DNA of 64,000 nucleotides from Rhodovulum sp. ES.010 (GTDB lineage: Bacteria; Pseudomonadota; Alphaproteobacteria; Rhodobacterales; Rhodobacteraceae): positions 3,669,505 to 3,733,504 of the forward strand of contig NZ_FSRS01000001.1 of the NCBI RefSeq assembly GCF_900142935.1, read 5' to 3'. The notes beneath the pieces are model-generated. The model made no database searches. It was not told the origin of the DNA and saw only the letters and a program-made list of their open reading frames with translations. Positions 8,842 to 16,413 of the stretch are shown here, in pieces. Position numbers and translations under genes: made by a program. Position 1 is the first letter of the stretch. Each line of letters opens with the position of its first letter.

Positions 8842-9933
8842 GTGCCGGACCTTCGCCCGCCCGATCGCGCCGCGCTGCCCCGTGTCGCCTACGTCATCGA
8901 CCCGCGCTTTGCCGGGGGCACCTCGGCGGCGGTCGCGGCGGAATTGCGCGTCGCCGCGCGCCACGCGTGCGTCACGGTCCATGCGCGCGCCTCGGCGATG
9001 TTCGGCCCCGGCCGGCACGTCGCCCCCAGCCTGCGGGCCGCGCTTGACGACCTTGGTCTGCCGTTGACCTGGGACGCGGGCGAGATCGCGGCAGACATCG
9101 TCATCCTGCACAACCCGGCCTTCCTGAAGCACCAGTCGCACCTGGGCGCCCGGATCGTGGCGCGGCACCTGATCGTGGTCGCGCACGAGAACTTTCTGCG
9201 GCCGGGCGGGGCCGAAGGTTTCGACGTCGGCGGCTGTCTTTCGGTGATCGACCGCGCCTCGCTTGCGGTGAGAAAATCCATCGCGCCGGTGTCCGGCCAC
9301 AACCGTGCGACCGCGACCGACTGGCTGGCGGCCAGCCGGCCGCTCGGGGCGTGGGATGTGCTGGCGGACGACTGGTTCAACATATGCGACATGCCGCGGG
9401 TCGCCCCGACGGCGGCGCCGCGCGACCGTCGCGGCCGTCATTCCCGCCCGGGGTTCGAGAAATTCCCCCCGCTTGAGGCGCTCGACCATTGCTTTCCGTC
9501 CCATGCCGAGGCCAACGTGCTGCTCGGGGCGGATATGCTGATCGCCTCGGGGCTGGCGCGGCCGCATTGGCAGATGCTGCCCTTCGGTGCGCTCGACGTT
9601 GGGACGTATTTCGGAATGATCGATTTTCTGGTGTATTTCACGGCTCCCACCTGGCGCGAAAGCTTCGGGCGCGTGATCGCCGAGGCGCTGGCAGCGGGCA
9701 AGGTCGTTCTGACCGATCCCGAGACCGCCGCGCCGTTCGGCAAGGGCGTCCTCGCCTGCGCGCCGGCGGAAGTGGATGCGGCGATCGCCCGCCTCGTCGC
9801 GAGCGCGCCGGCCTATGCGGCCCAGGCGCGCGCCGGGCAGGCGGCGCTGGATGCGTTTTCAGCCGGGGCGTTCGAAGCGCGGTTCGCGGCCGTGCTTGCC
9901 GCGGGTGGGGACGCTGCGCGGGAGGCGGCATGA
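8842..9933 (+). CDS. Glycosyltransferase-like protein (GT-B fold, group 1 type)
   Basis: Cytoplasmic protein of 363 residues with the look of a GT4-type GT-B glycosyltransferase. The N-terminal half begins RVAYVIDPRFAGGTSAAVA, the usual glycine-rich first strand and loop. The C-terminal half contains FLVYFTAPTWRESFGRVIAEALAAGKVVL, the ESFG-x-x-EALA-x-G pattern in which the glutamate binds the nucleotide sugar. Start is GTG at 8842, five bases after the previous stop. Its stop overlaps the next start in an ATGA. It probably builds a surface glycan with the next gene; donor and acceptor are unknown. Confidence 0.82.
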   Translation: MPDLRPPDRAALPRVAYVIDPRFAGGTSAAVAAELRVAARHACVTVHARASAMFGPGRHVAPSLRAALDDLGLPLTWDAGEIAADIVILHNPAFLKHQSHLGARIVARHLIVVAHENFLRPGGAEGFDVGGCLSVIDRASLAVRKSIAPVSGHNRATATDWLAASRPLGAWDVLADDWFNICDMPRVAPTAAPRDRRGRHSRPGFEKFPPLEALDHCFPSHAEANVLLGADMLIASGLARPHWQMLPFGALDVGTYFGMIDFLVYFTAPTWRESFGRVIAEALAAGKVVLTDPETAAPFGKGVLACAPAEVDAAIARLVASAPAYAAQARAGQAALDAFSAGAFEARFAAVLAAGGDAAREAA

Positions 9934-12008
9934 TCCTCGTCGAAGCGGGCCGCCGCGATCTGCGCGGCCTGGACGCGCAGCTTACCTTCGCGGCCCAACT
10001 GGCCGCCCGCGGGCATTGCGTGGCGCTCGATGCCGCCGGCCTGCCTGGCGCGCTCGACCGGGGGCGCACCTACGAGGCCGCCCCCTTCCTCGTCGATTCC
10101 GAGGATCTGTCGGTCGAGGCGCTGTTCCTGCTTGGCGCGGAGGACATCGAGGAGGCGGCGCTCGCCGCGCTGCGCAACCGCGCGCTCGCCGATGCTGTGC
10201 CCGTCGTCGCCATCGGCCGGTTCGAGGATCACCAGGGCTATCTCGGCGCGCGCGCGCGGATCGCCTATGCGTTGGGGCGTGAGCCGCGGATGTTCGACCT
10301 GTCCGAGAGCCAGCCGCGCCCGCTGGTCGCCCGCGCGGCGACGCCGCTGGTGGCCGAGCTTGCGCCGCGCCCGCGGCCGCTGGGGGCGGTTCCGGTCCTG
10401 ACCGTGGCGCTCGGCGCAAAGGCGCTCGACAAGGGCGATGTGCTGGGATGCTTCGCCGCGATGTCCCATCGCGCCGGGGTCAGGCTTCGGATCATCGCGA
10501 ATGCCAAGCAGAAAGAGCGCGTTAAGGCCTCGCGCCACCACGACCTGCCGGTCGTGACCTTCACCGATCTGTCGCCGGTCACGCTGGCCGCCCGCACCGA
10601 TGTCTTCGCGGTTTACGGCCAGGGCGTTCCGGGCGAGCGCATGGCCGCGCTGTCCGTCTGCCTGCTGGGCGCGGGCGGTGTGGTGGTCGATTGCACGGAG
10701 GACGGCGCGTTCCTTGCGCTGGGGGCCCCGGCGCTGCGTGGACCGGTCGACCCGGCGGCGCTGGAAGCCTATCTGACCGACACCGTCCTTGTGAACCTTG
10801 GCCCAATCGGCGCGCAACTCGCGGCGTCGCCCTGGATCGCCGGGGCCGACATCGCCCGTCTGGAGGCAGCCGCCGGGCTTGCCTCCGGATCGGCGGCCCC
10901 GGCGCGGGGCAGGGCTGCGCGCGCGCGCGGGCGCACCGTGTTCATGCCGACGAACGGCGTGGGGCTTGGCCATGCCCAGCGTTGCTCGGTGATCGCCGAC
11001 GCGACGGAGACCTCCGAGCGCCCGGTCTTCGCCGCGTTCCCCTCCTGCGTGCCGATGATCCGCGATCGCGGTTTCGATTGCCTGCCCCTGGTGCAGAAAA
11101 GCGGCGATCACCCGCAGCCCTATGCCAATGACGTGCTGACCTACCTGCGGCTGGGGCGTCTGCTTGGGAGGGCCGACAGGCTGGTCTTCGACGGCGGCTA
11201 CGTGTTCGACTCGATCTTCCGCACCGTTCTGGAGCGCGGCACCCGCGCGATATGGATCAGGCGGGGGCTATGGCCGGAGGGCGACGCCAGCAAGGAGGCG
11301 CTCGACCGAGAGCGCATCTTCGAACGGGTCATCGTGCCCTCGGAAGCTTTCCCGGAACTCAACGACGTCTACAGCCAGACGCCGCGGGTCCGTAACGTGG
11401 GGCCGATCCTGCGCCAGCGAGAGCAAACCGAAGAGGAATGCGCGGCGCTGCGGGCGCGTGTGGCGGCTCATCTCGGGCAGCCCTTCGAACGTCTGGTGGT
11501 GTCGATGCTGGGCGGCGGCGTCGCTTCCGACCGCAGCGCCCAGTTGCAGGCGATCTCCGGGCTTTTGGCGGGGCGGACAGACACGCTGCATCTCGTCGTG
11601 GTCTGGCCTGGAGCACTGGTCGATCCGGCGTTGCATGCGTGGCCGAACACCCGCGTCGTGCAGACTTACGAGGCGCTGTCGCTCTGCCTCGCGGCCGACC
11701 TCGTGACCTCGGCCGCGGGCTATAATTCGGTGCACGAGGTGCTTTATCACGCGATCCCGGCGATCCTTATCCCGCAAAGCGCGCCCTATCTCGACGATCA
11801 GACCCGGCGGGCAGAGGCGCTGGCGAGCCGCGGCTTGGCCGAGATGATCGAGGCCGGCGATCTGTTGCGGCTCTCGTCGGTTTTGACGGAGTGCCTGGAG
11901 GGCGGGGGGGCGTGCCGCCTGCGGGCCTCGCTGGCCGGGGCGGACCTGCCCGCGCCGGGCGCGGCCGAGGCCGCGCGCCTGATCGCCGAAGTGGGGGAGG
12001 AGAACTGA
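9930..12008 (+). CDS. Two-domain glycosyltransferase (GT28/MurG-like C-terminal half)
   Basis: Protein of 692 residues. The C-terminal half, from about residue 338, opens with FMPTNGVGLGHAQRC, the glycine-rich loop of GT28/MurG/PseG-type enzymes. It later shows LVVSMLGGG and the donor-site segment SAAGYNSVHEVLYHAIPAILIPQ, which binds UDP-sugar in that fold. The N-terminal half (1-330) looks like a second degenerate Rossmann/GT-B unit (LTVALGAKALDKGDVLGCFAAM) without a clear catalytic signature. The ATG at 9930 overlaps the previous stop by four bases; longer upstream frames are shadows of the preceding gene. Fusion of two transferase-like halves suggests a processive or two-step glycan enzyme, which is inference. 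Confidence 0.8.
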   Translation: MILVEAGRRDLRGLDAQLTFAAQLAARGHCVALDAAGLPGALDRGRTYEAAPFLVDSEDLSVEALFLLGAEDIEEAALAALRNRALADAVPVVAIGRFEDHQGYLGARARIAYALGREPRMFDLSESQPRPLVARAATPLVAELAPRPRPLGAVPVLTVALGAKALDKGDVLGCFAAMSHRAGVRLRIIANAKQKERVKASRHHDLPVVTFTDLSPVTLAARTDVFAVYGQGVPGERMAALSVCLLGAGGVVVDCTEDGAFLALGAPALRGPVDPAALEAYLTDTVLVNLGPIGAQLAASPWIAGADIARLEAAAGLASGSAAPARGRAARARGRTVFMPTNGVGLGHAQRCSVIADATETSERPVFAAFPSCVPMIRDRGFDCLPLVQKSGDHPQPYANDVLTYLRLGRLLGRADRLVFDGGYVFDSIFRTVLERGTRAIWIRRGLWPEGDASKEALDRERIFERVIVPSEAFPELNDVYSQTPRVRNVGPILRQREQTEEECAALRARVAAHLGQPFERLVVSMLGGGVASDRSAQLQAISGLLAGRTDTLHLVVVWPGALVDPALHAWPNTRVVQTYEALSLCLAADLVTSAAGYNSVHEVLYHAIPAILIPQSAPYLDDQTRRAEALASRGLAEMIEAGDLLRLSSVLTECLEGGGACRLRASLAGADLPAPGAAEAARLIAEVGEEN

Positions 12009-12448
12009 TGGACCGGGTATGGAGCGCGATCGTCGGCCGGATCACCCCGGCCCGCCCGGTGGAGCTCGACGCGGTGATCCGCGGCGATGCCGCGCCCCGA
12101 CCGCGCGGCGCGATGCTTGCCCCCGCCCCCGCCCCCGCCCCCGCCGTGCCGGTCTCTGCGGCGCTTTGGCGGCAGGAGGACGAGACGCTGTCGCGCATCG
12201 GCATCCGCATCACGGCGCCGCTCGACGACCCGGCCCGGGCGGCGCTGCATCTGGCCTCGGCCGTGATCGAGCGCCGGGTGATCCCCATCATCCTGAGCCG
12301 TCTCGACCATTCGGGCTTCGAACGTTTCGGGTTCCGGGTCGAACGGGTGCCGGACGGCGCGGGCGCGGCGGCCGTCGAGGCCGAACTCCGGAAGTTCTGG
12401 AACCTCGCCATCATCGTCGACGGGGGCGACATCGGCCGGCTGGGCTAG
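12008..12448 (+). CDS. Hypothetical protein, last gene of the glycosyltransferase operon
   Basis: Unrecognised protein of 146 residues starting at the ATG that overlaps the previous stop in TGATG. It has a short N-terminal part, a linker of alternating alanine and proline (about residues 37-47), and a compact C-terminal domain of about 95 residues (ALWRQEDETLSRIGIRITAPLDDP to the end) with alternating helices and strands. No signal peptide or membrane segment. Translational coupling places it firmly in the operon; an accessory or regulatory partner of the transferases is the most that can be inferred. Confidence 0.7.
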   Translation: MDRVWSAIVGRITPARPVELDAVIRGDAAPRPRGAMLAPAPAPAPAVPVSAALWRQEDETLSRIGIRITAPLDDPARAALHLASAVIERRVIPIILSRLDHSGFERFGFRVERVPDGAGAAAVEAELRKFWNLAIIVDGGDIGRLG

Positions 12449-12800
12449 CAGCGGGCAGGGGCGGCGGCCGGGCACGTCTGTGCGATCCGGTTCCCGTCCG
12501 ATTCAGGAGTTACGCAAAGTACCTTCTTCCACCGACGTCGCCTCGCCTGCCATACCGGCCGCGATCCGAACCCGTCACCCTCCAAGACCGAGAGAGGACC
12601 GCGCGGTGGCGTCGGGGGTGCGCGATCGCCAAAGGAACCGGCCCTTGCGTCGCCGGTCACCTGTTCCATGCCGACAGCCCAAGCCCGGGGCCGACGGCTT
12701 GAGGAGGTGCGACGAATATGGCGGTATGCGCTGGCAATTCACGCAAGCACCTCGGCCCATGGTGTGCCATATACTGTGACGCGCTGTGCCGAACAGACAT
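12449..12800. other. Intergenic region before tRNA-Leu, no gene seen
   Basis: About 350 bases with no supported coding frame. A TATACT at 12770-12775 is well placed as the -10 box of the tRNA gene that starts at 12801; I see no convincing -35 box. Confidence 0.5.
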
Positions 12801-12887
12801 GCGGGTGTGGCGAAACTGGTAAACGCACGAGACTTAAAATCTTGCGCCGTCAATGGCTTACGGGTTCGAGTCCCGTCACCCGCACCA
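12801..12887 (+). tRNA. tRNA-Leu (anticodon UAA)
   Basis: An 87-base class II tRNA. The acceptor arm GCGGGTG (12801-12807) pairs with CACCCGC (12877-12883), followed by the discriminator A and an encoded CCA. The anticodon stem CGAGA/TCTTG encloses the loop CTTAAAA with anticodon TAA at 12835-12837. The long variable arm and GGTTCGAGTCC T-arm are as expected for leucine. Confidence 0.97.
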
Positions 12888-12953
12888 CCTCTTGCAGGCC
12901 CTGCAGTCCCCTGACATATCCTGCCGGGGGGGGGCCATAACGGCCCCGCGCGC

Positions 12954-14273
12954 TCAGACGACCTGGGCGAGGGCGGTGCCGAGCTTGTCGACGATCTCGT
13001 CGATATGGGCGTCCTCGAGGATGAAGGGGGGCGCGAGCAGGACATGATCGCCTTGCCGTCCGTCGATCGTGCCGCCCATAGGGTAGCAGATAAGCCCGGC
13101 TTCCAGAGCCGCGGCCTTGAGCGCCTTGTGCAGCCCCCGCTCGGGGGCAAAGGGGCGCTTGGTCTCGCGGTCCTCGACCAGTTCGAGCGCACGGAACAGG
13201 CCACGCCCGCGGATGTCGCCGACATGGGGGTGCTGGCCGAAGGCCGCCTCCAGCGCCGCCTGCAACCTCTCGCCCATGGTTTGGGCGCGTGCGGCCAGCC
13301 CACCATCGGTCAGCTTTCGCAGCACCGTCAGCGCGGCGGCGGCCGCGACGGGATGGCCCATATAAGTGTGCCCGTGCTGGAAGAAGCCCGAACCGGCTGC
13401 GATCGCGTCATGGATCGTGGCGGTGCACAGCATTGCACCGATCGGCTGGTAGCCGGCGCCCAGGCCCTTGGCGATCGCAGTGATGTCGGGCACCACGCCG
13501 TCCTGCTCGCAGGCGAAAAGCGTGCCGGTCCGGCCCATGCCGCACATCACCTCGTCGAGGATCAACAACACCCCGTAACGGTCGCAGATCTCGCGGACTT
13601 TGCGGAAATACCCCTCGACCGGCGGCACCGCGCCCGCCGTCGCGCCCACCACCGGTTCGGCGACGAAGGCCATCACCGTTTCCGGGCCGAGTCGCTCGAT
13701 CTCGGCCTCCAATTCGTTCGCCACGCGCTGGCCGTAGTCCCATTCGGATTCGCCTGGCTCCTGCCCGCGATAGGCGTAGCAGGGCGAGATGTGGGTGGTC
13801 TCGATCATCAGGGGCGCGAAGGGCGCGCGGCGCCACATGTTGCCGCCGGTGGCCAGCGCGCCCAGCGTGTTGCCGTGATAGCTCTGCCGCCGGGCGATCA
13901 CCCGGTGACGGGCGGGCTGCCCGGTCTCGATGAAATACTGCCGGGCGAGTTTCAGCGCCGCCTCCATCGCCTCGGACCCGCCCGAGACGAGATAGACCCG
14001 GTCGAGCCCGGCGGGGGCGTTTGCGATCAGCGTGTCGGCCAGTGTCTCGGCCGGTTCCGAGGTGAAGAAGCCGGTATGGGCGAACGCCACCTTTTCGAGC
14101 TGGTCGCGGATCGCGCGGGCGACGTCCGGGTCGGAATGGCCGAGGCAGGACACGGCCGCGCCCCCCGAGCCGTCGAAATAGCGTTTCCCTTCCCTGTCAA
14201 TGAGATAGACGCCCTCGCCCCGGTCCACCAAGGGCGGCGTGGCGCGGCAGTTGCGGGCAAAGACATGGGACAT
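12954..14273 (-). CDS. Class III pyridoxal-phosphate aminotransferase
   Basis: PLP enzyme of the omega-amino acid:pyruvate/aspartate aminotransferase family (439 residues, typical length). The cofactor lysine lies in ITAIAKGLGAGYQPIGAM; the preceding LLILDEVMCGMGRTG segment holds the aspartate that binds the pyridine nitrogen; VSGGSEAMEAALKLARQY is the phosphate-binding region. The ATG at 14273 is chosen over the longer frame from 14348 because homologues start MSHVFxRN and the extension would cover the operator at 14322-14337. It is divergent from the RpiR regulator and TRAP operon, suggesting catabolism of an imported amine or amino acid. The amino donor cannot be deduced. Confidence 0.93.
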   Translation of the reverse strand: MSHVFARNCRATPPLVDRGEGVYLIDREGKRYFDGSGGAAVSCLGHSDPDVARAIRDQLEKVAFAHTGFFTSEPAETLADTLIANAPAGLDRVYLVSGGSEAMEAALKLARQYFIETGQPARHRVIARRQSYHGNTLGALATGGNMWRRAPFAPLMIETTHISPCYAYRGQEPGESEWDYGQRVANELEAEIERLGPETVMAFVAEPVVGATAGAVPPVEGYFRKVREICDRYGVLLILDEVMCGMGRTGTLFACEQDGVVPDITAIAKGLGAGYQPIGAMLCTATIHDAIAAGSGFFQHGHTYMGHPVAAAAALTVLRKLTDGGLAARAQTMGERLQAALEAAFGQHPHVGDIRGRGLFRALELVEDRETKRPFAPERGLHKALKAAALEAGLICYPMGGTIDGRQGDHVLLAPPFILEDAHIDEIVDKLGTALAQVV

Positions 14274-14321
14274 GGGACAACCTTCCGGCGCGACTCGCGC
14301 CTGCGAAACTCTAGCCCAAAT

Positions 14322-14337
14322 TGAAACAGACGTTTCA
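14322..14337. promoter_or_regulatory. Palindromic operator, upstream copy (TGAAAC-N4-GTTTCA)
   Basis: TGAAACAGACGTTTCA is a perfect inverted repeat with six-base arms and a four-base spacer. It lies just upstream of a TTGACA hexamer (14342-14347) and 49 bases before the divergent aminotransferase start. Probable binding site of the adjacent RpiR protein. Confidence 0.75.
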
Positions 14338-14361
14338 GGAATTGACAACGGCTAAAACGGA

Positions 14362-14378
14362 TGAAACGCTCCGTTTCA
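14362..14378. promoter_or_regulatory. Palindromic operator, downstream copy (TGAAACG-N3-CGTTTCA)
   Basis: TGAAACGCTCCGTTTCA is a perfect inverted repeat with seven-base arms. Its centre is about 40 bases, close to four helical turns, from the centre of the copy at 14322-14337. The pair flanks TTGACA (14342-14347), so a regulator bound at both could loop or block the promoter. This is why the ATG at 14361, inside this site, is unlikely to be the true start of the regulator. Confidence 0.75.
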
Positions 14379-14411
14379 ACGAATCTGTCACAAGGTTCGA
14401 CAGGGAGACAC

Positions 14412-15284
14412 ATGCCGGACACGCCCTCCATCGAGGACAAGATCGCGGCGGAATACGGCGCGCTCAGCGCCAAGCTGCGCGACGCTGCCGACTACGTGGC
14501 CGCGCATCCCGTGGACGTCGCGACGCGGTCTTTGCGGTCGATTTCGTCCTCGTCCGGGTTGGCGCCGGCCACCTTCTCGCGGCTGGCCCGGGCGCTGGGC
14601 TTCGACAGCTACGAGGAAATGCGCGAGCTCAGCCGCAACGCGGTCGGTCGGCGCTATGTCAGCTTTTCCGAACGGGTACGCCGTCTGCAGGCCGAGGCCG
14701 AATCCGGCACGCAGCCCCCGTTTCTCACCCGTCACGCCAGTGCTTGCGCGGCCAACATCGAGGCGATGACCCGTCTGATCGATCCCTCCCGGCTGGAGGC
14801 GGTGGTCGACCGGCTGCACCGGGCCGAGAACGTGGTGCTGCTGGGTGCGCTAGGGTCGACCGGCATCGTCGAGTACATGGCCTACATGGGCAATTACTTC
14901 GCCGCGAACTGGCGGCTCGCGGGCCGCATGGGCGCGTCCCTGGCCACCGCGATGACCGACTTGACAGAGCGGGATGCGCTGGTCGTGCTGACCAAGCCGC
15001 CCTTCGCGCGCCGCGCGATCCTGGCCGCCGAGATGGGGCGCGAGCGTGGCGCCTACGTGGTGGTCATCACCGACACCCATGCCTGTCCGGCGCTGAAATG
15101 GGTCGATGCCGGCTTCATCCTGCCGTCGGACAGTCCGCAGTTCTTCTCCTCCTACGCCGCGAGCCTCGTGTTTGCCGAAAGCATCATGGGTATGCTGGCG
15201 GCCCGGGCGGGCCCCGACGCCAAGGCCCGGATCGAGGAGGTGGAGGCGCGCAATCACGGCCTGGAGGAATTCTGGAGCGCGTGA
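14412..15284 (+). CDS. MurR/RpiR family transcriptional regulator
   Basis: Regulator of 290 residues with an N-terminal RpiR helix-turn-helix (about residues 1-80, containing TRSLRSISSSSGLAPATFSRLARALGF) and a C-terminal SIS domain (about 125-270, ENVVLLGALGSTGIVEYMAYMGNYFA) that normally binds a phosphosugar or related ligand. The ATG at 14412 is preceded by AGGGAG; the upstream in-frame ATG at 14361 falls in an operator. It is followed by the TAXI-TRAP genes and is divergent from the aminotransferase, so it likely controls both and itself. A ligand that is an amino acid or amine derivative rather than a sugar would fit the context, but is unproven. Confidence 0.92.
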   Translation: MPDTPSIEDKIAAEYGALSAKLRDAADYVAAHPVDVATRSLRSISSSSGLAPATFSRLARALGFDSYEEMRELSRNAVGRRYVSFSERVRRLQAEAESGTQPPFLTRHASACAANIEAMTRLIDPSRLEAVVDRLHRAENVVLLGALGSTGIVEYMAYMGNYFAANWRLAGRMGASLATAMTDLTERDALVVLTKPPFARRAILAAEMGRERGAYVVVITDTHACPALKWVDAGFILPSDSPQFFSSYAASLVFAESIMGMLAARAGPDAKARIEEVEARNHGLEEFWSA

Positions 15285-15327
15285 TTGACCCCGTAACGAC
15301 GACCCAACCCAACAGAGGAGCAACCAC

Positions 15328-16293
15328 ATGTTTGCAAAGCTGAAACTGACCGTCGCCGCCACCGCGCTGACGGCCGTCGCCGCGCCCGTCGCGGCGCAGG
15401 AGTTCATCACCATCGGCACCGGCGGCGTAACCGGCGTCTACTACCCGACGGGCGGCGCGATCTGCCGGCTGGTGAACAAGGGCCGCAAGGATCACGGCAT
15501 CCGCTGTTCGGTCGAATCCACCGGCGGCTCGGTCTACAACCTCAACACCATCCGTGCGGGCGAGCTGGAATTCGGCGTTGCCCAGTCCGACTGGCAGTAT
15601 CACGCCTATAACGGCTCCTCGCGGTTCGAGGAGCAGGGCGCCTTCGAGGGGCTGCGCGCGGTATTCTCGGTCCACCCCGAGCCCTTCACCGTGGTGGCCC
15701 GCGCCGATGCCGGCATCGAGACCTTCGACGACCTGAAGGGCAAGCGGGTGAACATCGGCAACCCCGGCTCGGGCCAGCGCGGCACCATGGAGGTCGTAAT
15801 GGAGGCTAAGGGCTGGACGACCGACGATTTCGAACTGGCCACCGAACTGAAGGCCGCCGAACAGTCCGCCGCGCTCTGCGACAATCAGATCGACGCGATG
15901 ATCTACACGGTCGGCCACCCCTCGGGCTCGATCCAGGAGGCGACGACTTCGTGCGATTCCGTGCTGGTGGAAGTGGCTGGCCCGGTCATCGACGAGCTGA
16001 TCGAGGAGAATTCCTACTACCGCAAGGCCACCATCCCCGGCGGCATGTATCGCGGTAATGACGAGGACACCACCACCTTCGGCGTTGGCGCGACCTTCGT
16101 CACCTCGGCCGATGTGTCCGACGATGCGGTCTACACCGTGGTCAGCGCGGTCTTCGAGAACTTCGAGGATTTCAAGGGGCTGCACCCGGCCTTCGCCAAT
16201 CTCAAGCCCGAAGAGATGATCGCCGACGGCTTGTCGGCGCCGCTGCATGACGGCGCGGCCAAGTACTACCGCGAAAAGGGCTGGATCGAGTAG
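15328..16293 (+). CDS. TAXI family TRAP transporter solute-binding protein
   Basis: Periplasmic receptor (321 residues) of a TRAP transporter. The signal peptide is [20 protein letters not shown] ending VAAQ, with cleavage near residue 23. The mature start [24 protein letters not shown] carries the GTGGxxGxYYPxG signature of the TAXI class, distinct from DctP receptors. It lies 43 bases after the RpiR gene and upstream of the fused permease. TAXI systems are linked to glutamate/glutamine-type and other amino-acid-like substrates in a few characterised cases; the substrate here is not known. Confidence 0.95.
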   Translation: MFAKLKLTVAATALTAVAAPVAAQEFITIGTGGVTGVYYPTGGAICRLVNKGRKDHGIRCSVESTGGSVYNLNTIRAGELEFGVAQSDWQYHAYNGSSRFEEQGAFEGLRAVFSVHPEPFTVVARADAGIETFDDLKGKRVNIGNPGSGQRGTMEVVMEAKGWTTDDFELATELKAAEQSAALCDNQIDAMIYTVGHPSGSIQEATTSCDSVLVEVAGPVIDELIEENSYYRKATIPGGMYRGNDEDTTTFGVGATFVTSADVSDDAVYTVVSAVFENFEDFKGLHPAFANLKPEEMIADGLSAPLHDGAAKYYREKGWIE

Positions 16294-16413
16294 GCCCCTG
16301 CGCGCATGATACCGGGCGGGGCGTGCCTGCGCCCCGTCCGACCAAGGCGCGGCAACGGCGCCGGGTGAACGACAAGGCCGCGCGCCCCGCGCGCCCCAGC
16401 CGGGAGAAGACCG

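Noticed and set aside
9489..9929. Upstream extension of the two-domain glycosyltransferase frame
   Set aside because: It overlaps the 3' half of the preceding glycosyltransferase; the ATGA junction at 9930 is the natural start.
12801..12887. tRNA-Leu as an integration site of an island holding the glycosyltransferase operon
   Set aside because: No integrase gene and no second copy of the tRNA 3' end are visible in the window.
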